Shown: positions 20,202 through 32,321 of the stretch, piece after piece
Layout of the letters: each line of letters opens with the position of its first letter
Position numbering within the stretch: position 1 is the first letter of the stretch
Source of the DNA: Lantana camara
Taxonomy: Eukaryota > Streptophyta > Magnoliopsida > Lamiales > Verbenaceae
Direction: 5' to 3'
Length of the DNA: 64,000 nt
Assembly: GCA_037501455.1 (NCBI GenBank)
Contig: CM074865.1
Location: 40,406,501 to 40,470,500, forward strand
Position numbers and translations under genes: made by a program
The notes under the pieces: generated by a model
Seen by the model: only the letters and a program-made list of their open reading frames with translations
Told to the model about the DNA's origin: nothing
Database searches by the model: none

Positions 20202-21582
20202 TGTAACGCCCCGACTTTTCAGTCGTACAGGTATGAGGTATGTGTTTACCAATTTGCGTGAATTAACTGTTTATAAGTGTTTTAAATATTTAATTTTATT
20301 ATAAATTGTTATTATTTTATTTTATTTTATTATATTTCATTTCATTAATTAGTATATTTAATTTGATAATTAAGAGTTAATGTTAATTAACTATATCTCT
20401 AATTATATTAATCAATTTCCAACCTTAATCGTTGACTTTGAGTTTTTAATTTGAAAATAGAATCTAAAATTGTTTATTTGATTTGAAATGTTATGAAATT
20501 GTTAATGTATTGTTTTTGGGTGATTTAATCGCCCTTCGTTCTTATATGATTTGATATCGAAAATTTGTGAAAATTTAGTATGTCATAGATTTATGTGTTA
20601 TGAACTTGTCTATATACTCGTTTCATGTTTTCGATCTTCTTTGACGTGGTAACAAATTTATTTGGAGTTGTGGAACCAAATCGGGGGCTAATGGGCAATT
20701 AGCGCACCCTTGGCTTCGTATGTGATATCTTGAGCTCCGGAACTCGGATTCGAGTTCCGTCACCTCCGCTGAACTCGTATTGAAGATTTAGGTTCAATGG
20801 AACAAGCATCATATTTTTCTAAGCTCGTTCCGACCTCCGAACTTTAATCGAAACTTGTAACGTTTGCCTAAATGACCACCTTTCACTAAATTGCCCTTAA
20901 GTCCTTCAACTCTTGCCCAATTGCCCTCAAACCTGGACCCACTTGACCCTAACTCAGCCCTTTATCACCATACACCCCTTTCATTTTGATCCATACACCA
21001 CAAGAAGAGTAAATCTGAATTTTGAGAGCAGCAACAGTTCCATTCCCGCCACTATTCACCCAAGGGAGATTTTGAGCTCCAATCTCCATTTTCTTCCATC
21101 TTCTTCAAGGGGTAAGTACATATTTGATATCTACATGTTTATATGATCATTTCCATCCATAATTTTCTGATTTTGATCCATGAATGGTATGGTTTTGGAC
21201 ATTTGAATGAATAGTTAGGTCTAATTGATGAATGTAAGATTTCTTGAATTCCTTTGGATTTAATCTTGATATGAAACTATATATGAACTCCTTGTACCTC
21301 ATTTATTGTTGTGAGAACTTTTATTAAGTGTTGGTTAAGTGGTTGTTGACTTACCATTAATGGAGCTAAGTTTTTTTCAAGCCTTTTTCCTCTTTCCCAT
21401 TCGTTGATCCATTGCTGCGTTTGAACTAATTTGAGCATGAGTTTGAGGGCTGAATTTCATGACTTGCTGGCTGGTATTATATGAGTTTATTGCTGCCTTG
21501 TACTTGGTATTTGCTACTGTTGCTGGTTGAGGTTCGAACAGGGGAGAAAAGTTTCACCTGCTGATGTTGTCTGCATGGAAGA

Positions 21583-21711
21583 TCTCCCCGGGTGGGGAGA
21601 TAGGTATGTGAAGAAGTCCCCGGCCGGGCACTTTGCCTGATTGCTTCTGTATCTTTATCCTCTTTTCCCCGGCCGGGGAATGTTGTGTAGAAATTCTCCC
21701 CGGGTGTGGAG
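21583..21711 (+). repeat. E5 CCCCGG palindrome cluster
   Basis: Four short palindromes: 21583-21600 (TCTCCCC-GGGT-GGGGAGA), 21616-21631 (GTCCCCGGCCGGGCAC), 21665-21680 (TTCCCCGGCCGGGGAA, perfect) and 21696-21711 (CTCCCCGGGTGTGGAG). Spacing is about 30-50 bp. The design matches the E1 cluster but the stems are unrelated. Confidence 0.8.
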
Positions 21712-21749
21712 TGTTTATCTGAGTTCTGTTGCTGTAGCATGTTTCCATG

Positions 21750-21754
21750 TGTGC

Positions 21755-21792
<38 letters not shown>

Positions 21793-22185
21793 GCATAATT
21801 AATACTATGCATATTAATCATGTACACACTAATTTCCAACATGCCAACATGCATATTATATATATATATATAGACAATTTCCATGCACATACTATATATT
21901 ACATAGGTGTATATATATACTTATATATATACTCACGCACACATACATGCACAAGAATACTACGCATATTAATCACGCACACACTAATTTCCAACATGCC
22001 AACATGCATATTATATATATAGAGAGAGACAATTTCCATACATATACTATATATTACATAGGTGTATATATATACTTATATATATACTCACGCACACACA
22101 CATGCACAAGCATATTATATGTATATATATATATTTTTTTTTTTTTTATGTAGTATTAATTATGCATTCATGTATACGTATATAA

Positions 22186-22236
<51 letters not shown>

Positions 22237-22270
22237 TTGCATATGAATTATATATATATATATATTATAT
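21750..22270 (+). repeat. E5 AT microsatellites and 155-bp tandem duplication
   Basis: Long (TA)n tracts at about 21757-21789 and 22190-22224. Between them is a unit of about 155 bp present twice in tandem (ACTAATTTCCAACATGCC starts at about 21828 and 21983) with few differences. Open frames here are simple-sequence artefacts. Confidence 0.85.
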
Positions 22271-22974
22271 ACATGTGCTATGAATTATTTAATTTATTTG
22301 GATTTATGGAATTAATTGATATCTATCTCGTATTCTCATATATTTAATGAGTTGAATGTCTTTATTTGTCCATTCTCTAATTGTAAACATGATATAGTAC
22401 GTGTTATGATCATTGTATAAAATTCTTGGATTGAAATTGATATCAAATGTGTATTTAGGTACTTGAATGAATTTGAACGCTTCCTTGAACGAATGATAAT
22501 GAAATATATGAAATGTTTGGGCTTGAAACCTTTATGCTATGAATGTACTTGAATGAATTATTTGATTATATGACCTCATTACAAGATTCATGTTTTTTTA
22601 TGCATCTCATATCATGTACATAACATGTCGTGCGTCTATGTGGTTTCACATTGAGTCAATTCTCACGAGTACACATTGTTCATTCCCTTGTACAGTTCGT
22701 TTCCAGGGAGGAAACTTCTGATTTGAGCAGGCACCCATTCTATTCATGTCTCTTATCTCGTGGTTTTCCAGGTGAGGTTGTTTTCATTCTAGTTACGTAT
22801 TGAACCCCTTATGTGACAAGTTTTGGCCAAAAGCCTAATATATACCTATATATTGTTTTCAAATGGAGTCATCGAGTAAATATTTTCTTAAGGATTATCA
22901 AATCTATTAATTATGTTATAAATATATTATATTTCTCATGATTTGAATGTGTTGGTGAGAGCATGTATTGTACA

Positions 22975-23200
22975 CGGGCCCAGGGACTTAGTGTATGTGG
23001 CTATCCGGGGAGGTATCGGGCCGACGGTGATCCCGTACGCTAGTCCCACTTTGATTACGGCAAAACGGACCTTGTCAGGAGTTTTGACGAGGAAACACTA
23101 ACCGGGCTTTTGAGGGTTCATGAACCTCACTAGCCACCATGCATGAGGTGGCCGGGTCTTCCAAACCCATCCACCACCCAGAGAAAGAAGGTTGGAACTT
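22975..23200 (+). other. E5 GC-rich structured island (P1-P4)
   Basis: P1: GGGACTTAGTGTATG (22983-22997) pairs with CGTACGCTAGTCCC (23034-23047), 14 pairs with one bulged T and two G-T pairs. P2: CCTTGTCA / TGACGAGG around GGAGTTT (23070-23092). P3: GAGGGT / AACCTC-type hairpin around TCATG (about 23112-23128). P4: GGTGG...GGGT / ACCC...CCACC (23147-23175). A purine-rich AGAGAAAGAAGG tail follows. Confidence 0.75.
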
Positions 23201-24044
23201 ATTTTCATGTTAACGATTATGTTATTATTGTTATGCCCCGTGCGGGAAGGCCGGGACATAGATTTCCCAAACGATTATAGCTTGCATGTATTATGGTGTA
23301 TTGCATGATCGCGTATTCAAAATATTAATTATATGTATCGTATACGGTCAGAGGTTGATTGGAGATTATGCACGCTCACTCTCCAAGCCTTAATGATTAT
23401 TCATGAATTATGAACTTAATGGAATTAATATGAATTAGTCGTAAAGACCGAGTATTGCTTGTCATTTTCTTGCCCTTCTCGGGAACTAGCTTTAAATAAA
23501 ACTTGCTCGGGATTTATGACTTGCATGTGCCTATTTCTATATATATGTATCGCTCCTGCTCACTTAGTCTTCAAGAGACTGACCCCTCTTTCCCGCTTTT
23601 CCAGATTCTTGCAGGTTCTGCTAGGCGGAAGTCGAGTCATAGCATTCTTGGTTGAGTCACACTTGTACAATCGAGTTACATTCTACATTGTTATGACTTA
23701 ATTGTAATTCCTTTATGTATTTGGGCCGGTGTGCCAAGCATGATTTATTGTTGGATATTGATTCGGGATAGGATGCATGTTGAATTTCAATTACCTTATG
23801 ATCATGTTATATGTTGGACTATTATCGAAATTTATGTATTACACGTTATTGCTTCCGCTTTGCACTCTTGGTTATTTTTTATTTATTTGGTACAGGGTTA
23901 GTTTCCGCCTAGCCAGGTTGATTTTATTTTTGTCTCCCGTTCGCTATGAGTCCGGTTCATGCTTGGATCATCCATTTAATGTGTGGACTAGACTTGTAGT
24001 GCGGGGGATGTGGTGTCTATCATCCCGGGTACTACATCCCTAAG

Positions 24045-24056
24045 TGGTATCAGAGC
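24045..24056 (+). promoter_or_regulatory. E5 primer binding site
   Basis: TGGTATCAGAGC, complementary to initiator-Met tRNA, 8 nt after the LTR. Confidence 0.9.
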
Positions 24057-25631
24057 CTCCAGGTTGCAAAACCGGAGCTTGCGTGTTGTGATTGAGTCAG
24101 TTTAGGTCGCACGACATAGGGACTAATTGTCAACGTGTGCATTGCATTGATTCTTGACCTTACTTGATGGTGTTAGATGCAAAAATGTTGAAAAATTTAT
24201 ATGTTGAACTTGTTTTACTTTACATATTTCGATTATGTGTTGTTTTTTGCATTAAATACATGCTCTTGGTGCTAATTACGTGTCATATACACTTACTAAC
24301 CGGCATGCATTTATATTTGAGATGAGTTGTGATTGTAGGATATTCTTACAACATCAATCCACGAACAATTCTCACGATCACAACTCTTCGTCCCTAGTTC
24401 TTCTTTTTGGTGTGGATGATTTAAAGAAGACTCTGGGGATTTAGAGGAATTCGGGCAATTGGTGATCCTTACGACAAGGTTATAAGATGGGAATTAAACC
24501 ATGAATTTTACATTTAAACCGAATAAAGTGTGGATTGCACCGAGAGGTTACATTCAAGGATTCGAGAGTTATCGCCTTTACGAATCTGGGGCTGTAGCTT
24601 AAAAGATTAATACTTATGCCTCTACTACGAAAAGAGATTTCAACCGGATTCCATGGGATCATCTAACTCGAGGATGGAGTGAAGAAATCTTGAAGGTACT
24701 TTATCTAGGGGTTCGGATCGCTGAAGAGATTTCTCTGGGTAGTAGCTTTACTCAGGTTAAAGGCCGTATTTTGCCCACTCCTAAGTTTAAAATCAAGGGA
24801 GAAGATCTTCTCGTTAGGAATGGGAAGTAGGATTCGGAATGGAAGATTGATTTGTGAAGAAGTTTCCGAGTTTAGTGGTAGCTGATGAATCAAGTATTTG
24901 AATTCAAGTTCGGAGTAGAAAAGTCGGAACATCTCAGGATCAGTGAAAGGGAACAATACGAATCGACAAAGAAGGATTTCCAATAAATCAGATTATTAGA
25001 AGCTAAGTTCGGAAGAAAGAGGAACTAGAGATGCTTCGGACCCTGGGTAAGGAAGAAGTTGGATTGAATAGGGTTTAAGAACATCAATCAACGTGGTAAG
25101 TACAAGGCTATGGAAGGTAACTATACTTAAAGTTCTATCATAAATCGGAATTGGAGTTTAAATTTTAGATCCAAGTTGAATTGTTGGGTGAGGTCGAAGT
25201 GAGAGATAAAGAATGGGAACAATAAAGAAAGGCAAAGAACTATTGGGGGGAAATTATGTGCTCAAGAGTAAGCAATTGGAAGGTGAGTTCCTTCAATCAA
25301 TAGAACTCATAACGAACGGTCAAAGGAACTTCAAACGAAGTGGCAACCATGGAGAAGATTGGGCAACAATTGGAGACCCATCTCAGGAAGGATTTGAAAT
25401 ACCCAATTCCATGGTGTAGAAGACTTTGGGTTCAAAAATTGTAATCTCGGGCCACGGAGACACACAAGTTGAAATAAGGGAAATTTTGAAGATTTAGAAA
25501 ACCATGGGTAAAAAAAAGGAACAATGAGCTCAAAGCAAGCCGTAATTAGAGGAATGAAGAAGAAGTTACCGAGCCAAAAGCTACTACGGTGACAAGTTCA
25601 TTGCATCCATGGCACGCGCATCATACCTTGC

Positions 25632-25636
25632 CTTTA
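25632..25636 (+). repeat. E6 target-site duplication, left (CTTTA)
   Basis: CTTTA precedes the first E6 LTR and recurs at 43478-43482 after the third LTR. One duplication brackets the whole three-LTR array. Confidence 0.93.
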
Positions 25637-26124
25637 TGTAAAGCCCCAGTTTTTTAGTTTTAATAATGTGGCGTATTTGTTTATAAATTGCGCAAATTAA
25701 TTATTTAATTATATGATTAATTGTTTATAAGTGTTTTTATTTGATTTAAACTGTAAACTATTGTTACTCTAATTTAATTCATTTTATTTTACTTTGATAT
25801 TTAGTGTTTAATTTCTTAATTAAGGTTTCATGTTACCTTAACTATTTCGGTAATTTCATTAATTAATTTCAACATGTTATTAGTTGGTTTTAATTTAATT
25901 AATATGGAATTTAAGTTTTAGTAAATTATTTATAACAATATGAATTCGTTCATGCGCATGAGTGTTCTATTTGTGCTTCGTTCATATATGTAATGATATC
26001 GGATTGGTATGGAAATTTAGTATGTCTTAAATATGTGTGTTATGAACTTACCTATATGCTCGGTTTATGTTTTCGGATTCATTTGACGTGTTTATGAATT
26101 TAATTTTGATTGTGGAACCAAATC

Positions 26125-26566
26125 GGGGGCTAACGAGCAATTAGCACACCCTTGGTTCCGTACGTGATATCTTGAGCTCGGGAATTCGGATTCGAATTCT
26201 GACACCTTCGTTGCCTTCGTATCGACGATTCGGAGACAATGGAACAAGCCTCATACCTTTTTGAAATCATTAAGACCTCTGAAATCCAACCGTAACGAGC
26301 AACTCGTGCAAGAGGAACTCCTTTGGTTGACTAGTCTTCATGGTGGGACCCCTTAACACCTCCCTAACCTAACCATACCTTAACCATGGCTTGTGTACCT
26401 TGGGATAAGCCTTTCTCTTCCCTTTGTGTTCTGAAAACCGAACAAATATCCCCCTTTTTGCAGCTGGAACTGATCGAGAGAGAGAGAGAGGAGAAAGAAG
26501 AAGGAAACCTTGGCCCTTTTGTGATTTTGAGCTCAAATCACCATTTTTCTTCACCAAATCTTCAAG
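26125..26566 (+). promoter_or_regulatory. E6 LTR promoter region and leader with 5' splice site
   Basis: The conserved block TTGAGCTCGGGAATTCGG (about 26171-26188) is followed by a leader of about 180 nt without ATG after 26385, containing (GA)n near 26475, and ending AAG|GTATG at 26566/26567. Copies end at 33471 and 40376. Confidence 0.5.
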
Positions 26567-27454
26567 GTATGAATATTTATGTCTTCTCTACTCTATTATA
26601 CTTGATTTCATCTACTTACATCATGTTTTGGATCAGATTTGATTAGGGTTTGGGTTAAGAGCATGAATAGGGTTTTGGGGGAAATTGCTCTTGTGACCTT
26701 GCTTGGTTGTGCAGCTGTTTTCCTTGCTTGTAAATGATTATATGAGCTTGTTTCTTGGCCAATTTCTTTCCCAACTGATAGTATATGATGTTAGGAGGAT
26801 TTCATCTCTTGCTCCTTTAATGAAATTATGAGATATGGAGCTCCAAACTTGATGATCTAATTGATTCCCCTGTTTTCGAACTGTTGTGTGAAATATTGTG
26901 TTGATGCTTGATCAAATGGTCTCCATTTCGTGTGAAATTGCATGGAGTTGATGTACACTCATTACTCTATATGTTAACATTCATGTTTCAAGTATTTGGA
27001 TCCATTTGAAGCCTCAAAACCGAAGTACATGGCCTGTTTTTATGCATGCTTCATGACAGAATTGTTGCTGTTGTGTTTGGTAACTTGTTGGTCGTTCTAA
27101 TGTGCTTTAAATTGTACCATTTTACATATATATGATGTATATTGGTTTTTTAGTATGTTAGCATGCATTCCCCAAAGTTTCAGATCCAAATTCAACCCCT
27201 AAGTACTTGATCAAGGCATGATGGAATCATTAGGGCTCATATGTACGATTTTGGCGACCCAGTTTTGTTGCATGGATTCGATGATCTTAACGTGTGATTT
27301 ATCCTTTGAACTCTAAATGAAAAATGTTCATAACATGCTAAATATGTTGTATATTAAGTTTCAGAGCATTTGGAGTTCATTTGGTATGTTTTTAGATTGA
27401 TTTGGTATGAGTTCAGTTTTGCCGGAAAAACTTTGTGTGTGGATAAGTTCTGTA

Positions 27455-27583
27455 TCGTGACACCCCCGTGTCTCATTTACTCATAAGAGTGAGACACGGG
27501 CGTGTCACACCTTCTGGGCAGCTCTGTACTGAGCCACGCCCGTGGCTCAGTTTGGCTAGGGTTGGTGACACCCCCGTGTCCCT
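27455..27583 (+). repeat. E6 palindrome cluster, LTR1
   Basis: GTGACACCCCCGTGTCTCA (about 27457-27475) and TGAGACACGGGCGTGTCAC (about 27490-27508) are inverse copies, pairing with one mismatch over 19 bp. A perfect hairpin follows at 27528-27551 (11-bp stem ACTGAGCCACG, loop CC), then GGTGACACCCCCGTGTCCC near 27564. It shares the GTGACAC core with E1. Copies at 34360-34488 and 41265-41393. Confidence 0.8.
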
Positions 27584-28574
27584 TCCCCTGCGCAGTCCGT
27601 GTTGCTTCCTTTTCGGTTTTTGATTTGTTTCACCTCCTTAATGACTTTATCTCCTTTTGTGTTGAACTATGAACTTGTTTTGCTTTATGTTGGGAGCATT
27701 ATGGTGTAATTTCATGGCTTTTGGATGTGTTATAGGCATGCTTTTACGTAATGCCGTTTATGTGTGTTTATATGTCGTTTATGAATCGCATAACTTATTT
27801 TCCATATCATATGATTTCTTCTTGTTGTCAAACCTTGGAAATATGCTATCTTATGTAATATGAGGTATATAGTAGCTTGTTGGGAGAGCTTGAATATGTT
27901 CTATGCTCCTATTTGAGTTCTTGAAATAAATTGATTGGACATATGAATTGAAGAATTTGAATGATTTATGATTGAACAAGTGAATGAATTGGTTATATGA
28001 TTTTCATGACTTAATATGATCTTTATGCCTTCATATCATGCTTGTGCATTGCCGTGCGTCATATATGGTTCATTAAGAGTCTTGAGCCTCACGAACACGT
28101 CTTGTGGTCTTTTGTACAGTTTGTCTCCAGGGTGGAGAGCTTTTGATCGTTCAGGCACTTGGTGCTCTATCCTTGTAACTTCACGGTTCAGGTGAGGGTG
28201 GTTTTGTTTTAACTATGTAACAAACCCTACAACCCTTATGTGAAAAGCTTTGGCCAAAACCTTATGATTATATATATATGGTTTTCAAATGAAGTTATCG
28301 AGTAAATCCTTCTGAATTGTGCGTATGAGCGTATATAAACTTAAAAATGGTTTTGTAATGAGGCTATGCTCCAAACCGTGTGTCTTCATGCTAGCTACGG
28401 AATAGGATGACACGGAGAGGTACGTATATAGCATATGCCGAATTACACGGTAAGGTATGATTCTTATAGTATGTATTGATCGAGTAAACCCTTTTCAAAT
28501 GATTTATGAATTATGATATGTACTTATGAATTGATATGTTTGGCGAGACACATTTACGATTTATGATTGAACGG

Positions 28575-28790
28575 GCCCCGGGACTTAGTATATGTGGCTA
28601 ACCGAGGAAGCAAGGGCTGACGGGGATCCCATATACTAGTCCCACTATTGAACAGCGGTACCGGACCTCGTCAGGAGATTGGCGGGGAAAGGGAGCTGAG
28701 TGCCATCTGGGGAGTCATGTAACCCCTTTTGGTCAATGATTGGGTGGTCGGGCCTTGCAAACCCACCACCAACCCGGAGGAAGAAGGTTG
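28575..28790 (+). other. E6 GC-rich structured island, LTR1 (P1-P4)
   Basis: P1: GGGACTTAGTATATG (28580-28594) with CATATACTAGTCCC (28630-28643), 14 Watson-Crick pairs and one bulged T. P2: CCTCGTCA-GGAGAT-TGGCGGGG (28666-28687). P3: GGGG / CCCC around AGTCATGTAA (28709-28726). P4: GGTGGT / ACCACC around GGCCTTGCAA (28743-28770). Tail CCCGGAGGAAGAAGG. Copies at 35480-35695 and 42385-42600. Confidence 0.78.
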
Positions 28791-29673
28791 GAACTTATTT
28801 ATGATTGAAATGATTGATTGACTGATTGATTATCGATTGATAGGCACTGTGCGGGAAGGCCGGGAATCGGATTGCCCAAACAATATATTTAGGACATGAT
28901 TTATGGTCTGTGTATTATGATATATTGCATGATCGCTTAATCAATATATTAATGATATTTGTCGTACACGGTCGGAGTTTGGATGGAGATTGTGCACGCT
29001 CACTCGCCGAGCCTTATATTTATGTATGATTTATGAATGTAATGAATTTAATATGAATTAGTCGTAACAGTCGAGCATTGTTTATCTATTTTCTTGCCCT
29101 TTTCGGGAACTAAATTCAATTAAAACCTTGCTCGGGATTTATGACTTGCATGTGCATGTTTTATAAATATGTATCGCTCCTACTCACTCAGTCTTCTAGA
29201 GACTGACCCCTTTCCCTCCCCAATCTTTTTAGTGTGCAGGTTTGATCTTTGGAGTTTCGAGCTAGGCGGAGGTGTTTGGAGTCTTTAAGTGGGTTGAGTT
29301 AGGGTAGGAGAGTTTTTGCACTCATTCATGTATTGGATTTATGTATGATTCGATTTCATAGTCTCTGGAACTTGAATAATTATATAATTGTTAGTGAATT
29401 GCTTTTACTGGGTTTTGTTATGTTTTAAAAGAGGCCTGAAGAGCCCAAATTCCGTTTATGGCTTGTATGATTCAACTTTGGCTTTGCTATGCAATATATT
29501 TTGTTGATTGGTTTTCATTGCAGGGTCTAGTTCCGCCTAGCTTAGGAGGGTTTTTATGTTTGTCTCCCATTCGCTAGGGTTTGATACGGGTACGGATTTA
29601 CTATTTCGTTACTCGTGTTGAGCCTTAGTGCGGGGGATGTGGCGCCTCACGTGCGGGGTGCTACATCCTTAAG

Positions 29674-29685
29674 TGGTATCAGAGC
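29674..29685 (+). promoter_or_regulatory. E6 PBS, first copy
   Basis: TGGTATCAGAGC, initiator-Met type, 8 nt after LTR1. Confidence 0.92.
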
Positions 29686-30146
29686 CCAGTTGCAAAACCG
29701 GTGTTCTCGTGTCGTGTGTGAGTCAGTCTAGGCCGTACGGCTTAGGGACTATATGGAAATGTGTGCATTGCATTGATCTTGAACATGAATTTGGCTTTCC
29801 TTTTTGAATTTGGCTAGACTATCTGTTGTAATTACATAAGGATCCTTGCAATAATTGTTGAAAATGTGTCATGAGCATGCACTAATCGCATGCATCTACT
29901 CTTGAAGTAAGCTATGATTATAGGTTATGAAGATAATATCAAACCACGGCCAAGTTCTATGACAAAGAAGATCGATTGCAAACCTTCTGAGGCATGGAAG
30001 ATGGGCAGGATACTCTGGGAAGAATGTAGAGCATTAGAGATGTGAGACTTCCCAAATGGAGCTGTGTACCTGGGCTCGACAAGAAGGATTTCTGATTAAG
30101 CCTAGTGAATTGAAATCAAGTCTATCGAAGTTAAGACCGGGAAGAG

Positions 30147-30383
30147 TTGGACTTGGGTGCTCTGGATTTCGATCGTGATGGGAAACTCATAAACAATAGT
30201 CACGGTAATCTTGAGCAAGGTGTTGAGTGGGAGATGAGCTTGTTTTTCCAAGACCAAGCTGAATTGTCATGTCGTGAAGTTGAAATGGAAGATATGAAGC
30301 AACAAATGGAAACGGTAAAGAAAGGCAACCACTCCTTGAAAGGAAATCATGCTGTCAAATGTAAGCAGTGGGAGGTGAATTGA
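30147..30383 (+). other. Short open frame in E6 internal region, function unknown
   Basis: 78 codons (METVKKGNHSLKGN near the end). It is repeated unchanged at 37052-37288 because the region is duplicated. The last ~20 residues resemble the start of the E5 frame at 25213 (MGTIKKGKELLGGN), with about half the residues alike. That may reflect shared ancestry of the DNA rather than selection on a peptide. I do not recognise a family and would not call it a gene without expression data. Confidence 0.25.
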
Positions 30384-32321
30384 ACTTTCGAAAGGGTAAG
30401 TGCGGGATTCTTGATTGAGACGACGATTGGAAGTAAAGGTCGAATTTAGAGAATAGATTGGATGCTAACTCCTTGGAAGTGGAAGATACAAGTTGATTTA
30501 TAAAGATGCATGGGAATCTCGAAGACCGTGGGAAAGGCAAGGAATAATTACCAAGTCAAAGTAACCGCGGGACTTGGAGTAGCAAGGAAAAGCTGTCGAG
30601 CTAACTACTTACCCCATTGGTGACAGGTTCCAAAGCATTCATAGCACGTGCATCATATTTTGCATTAATTATTTATTCTCTTGATCTTATGTTATTCGTG
30701 CATTTCTAATTGGTTTCGTTGCGCTAAGGTATTGTATAATTGCTTGATGTAAACGTGACCCATGCATGGTCATTTTAACCCAACATGCATTTTAGTGTTT
30801 ACTTGATAGGAAGTCCTTTCGCCTCAACTATCAAGTATCAGTGCAACTGAGCCGCATCTGAGTTATGAGGAAGGTGAATTTGGGAAATAAAGAACTTTAG
30901 GTAAGGGATAGGTTAGTGGAAAGGACCTCCGAAGGAAAGTCAGATTAGATTCATCTTTGGGGTGTTCGGATCGAATAAGAATGGGGAAGAGAGATTGAGG
31001 GAGTTCGATGAAAGAGCAAAATTTTAAGGGGGAGAGCACGACCGAGAGATAAAATGGAAGATGGAAGTAATGCTCGAATAAATATGTCAATAGCAACAAC
31101 GGGGATGCAAATTAAGGAGAATCCGGAAATCCTAATGGTGGCCATTGGAAATGAATAAGAGGACGGTAATGGTTAAGTTGTTAAGAGAGAAGTGACGATG
31201 CCAAATTCGGGGAAGGATTTTTCGAGATATAAAGAAGAAAGTTTGCTGAACGACTCTATGCCTGGAATTCCGAATTGGGAGTGATGAAATTATATGGGTC
31301 TTTCTGTGACCTCCTAAGATGGAATTAACTAAAGGAAAATTGGATCAATCTATTATATGAGGAGATGTTGTCGGCCAAGATTTATTTAGTAGAAGTATTA
31401 AGGGATCCGAGACAACATTATTAAGTTATCGGTTCTATCAAAAATGATCCAGAGTAATCCAATAAAGTACAAAAGGGGTTCAATAATGACAATATTATCA
31501 AGTCTTCGGTTAGTCCCACGATAATCCGGAAGAAACCAAACCGGAGAAGATGATCATTGGAGGATTTACATCGAACTTCAAGAGTCATCAAGAACACTCT
31601 ATCTTCGATTCAAGAAATGTGGAGCTAGATGCCAAATATAAACCTAAGGGGTCAAAGGGAATGAATGGATACCAGGAACAGAAGATGGAAAAAGGATTCG
31701 TGTTAAGGTAGATCCTAATGACGAATACCTCTAGGTAGGGATTGAATCGTCAAGGTGGTCAGGGGTAGTTATTCTTGAGGATATTTTAAACTCTGATATG
31801 AGTAAGATAGTAGCTATGGATCTAACATTGAGAGGGATGGTCTAAGGATATTCGGGGAGGTCAAGCGCGGTTAATTAAAAAGAATTGGATGGTCGAACGA
31901 AGATTGCGGGAAATGGTGAAGACTGGAAATAGTACAAGTCAGAACGGATCCAAGAGTATGATCCTTAAAGGATTTATCAATAGCTTCACCGAGGAACCTT
32001 GAAGAGGTTCAAGACAAGCTGACCACTGAGCTATCTTCAGGATAGATCCTACACTGGACAACGACAACTCTCAATTCTAAACTTTGAAACTTCGGTGAAC
32101 GGTACTTATAGCATTCATGATACATGCATCCATGCAAATTTAACTTATATAATTTTTATGTTAGGTGCTTTAATCTTGTATTGTGTTAAATTACTTGGAA
32201 TAATTGGATATTAATGTGGGCTACATTTATTACTTGCTTTGGGTGCCTTACGTGATTTTAAATTTGGTTTTGCGTGAGTTGCTTGGGAGTATTGGAGACT
32301 TCCTTGCTTTATTTTCGGTTA

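Larger units (their letters stand above)
20202..24036 (+). mobile_element. E5 5' LTR (3835 bp)
   Basis: Starts TGTAACGCCCCGAC inside the E4 LTR and ends GGTACTACA just before the PBS. It contains the conserved upstream block (20670-20800), an AUG-free leader with donor AAGGG|GTAAGT (21111/21112), a CCCCGG palindrome cluster (21583-21711), AT-rich microsatellite DNA with a 155-bp tandem duplication, the structured island (22975-23200), and an inverted pair GCTAGGCGGAA (23620-23630) / TTCCGCCTAGC (23903-23913). Its 3' LTR lies right of the window. Confidence 0.9.
24037..25636 (+). mobile_element. E5 internal region, first part (no gag-pol)
   Basis: Between the PBS and the E6 insertion there is no recognisable Gag, protease, RT or integrase. 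A 3' splice-like GATTGTAG ends at 24338. Stretches match the E6 internal region: AAGAAAGGCAA near 25225 and a segment around GCACGCGCATCATACC (about 25613-25628), which aligns with E6 near 30647. A short frame at 25213-25419 begins MGTIKKGK and resembles the end of an E6 frame (METVKKGN), but no known domain is seen. Ends with the E6 target site CTTTA (25632-25636). Confidence 0.8.
25637..29665 (+). mobile_element. E6 LTR1 (4029 bp)
   Basis: Starts TGTAAAGCCCC, ends GGGTGCTACA. Upstream block about 26125-26240, AUG-free leader, donor TTCAAG|GTATGA at 26566/26567, palindrome cluster 27455-27583, island 28575-28790, inverted pair AGCTAGGCGGA (29260-29270) / TCCGCCTAGCT (29532-29542). Short frames inside recur in all three LTRs simply because the LTR is repeated; none looks like a protein gene. 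Confidence 0.93.

Noticed and set aside
21477..22283. Several frames rich in Tyr/Ile or His/Thr on both strands
   Set aside because: Translated (TA)n and related simple sequence in the E5 LTR; likewise 62179-62649 in E10.
26369..26646. Small frames repeated three times (also near 33300 and 40200)
   Set aside because: Repeated only because the E6 LTR is present three times; they lie over the leader and splice donor and match no known protein.
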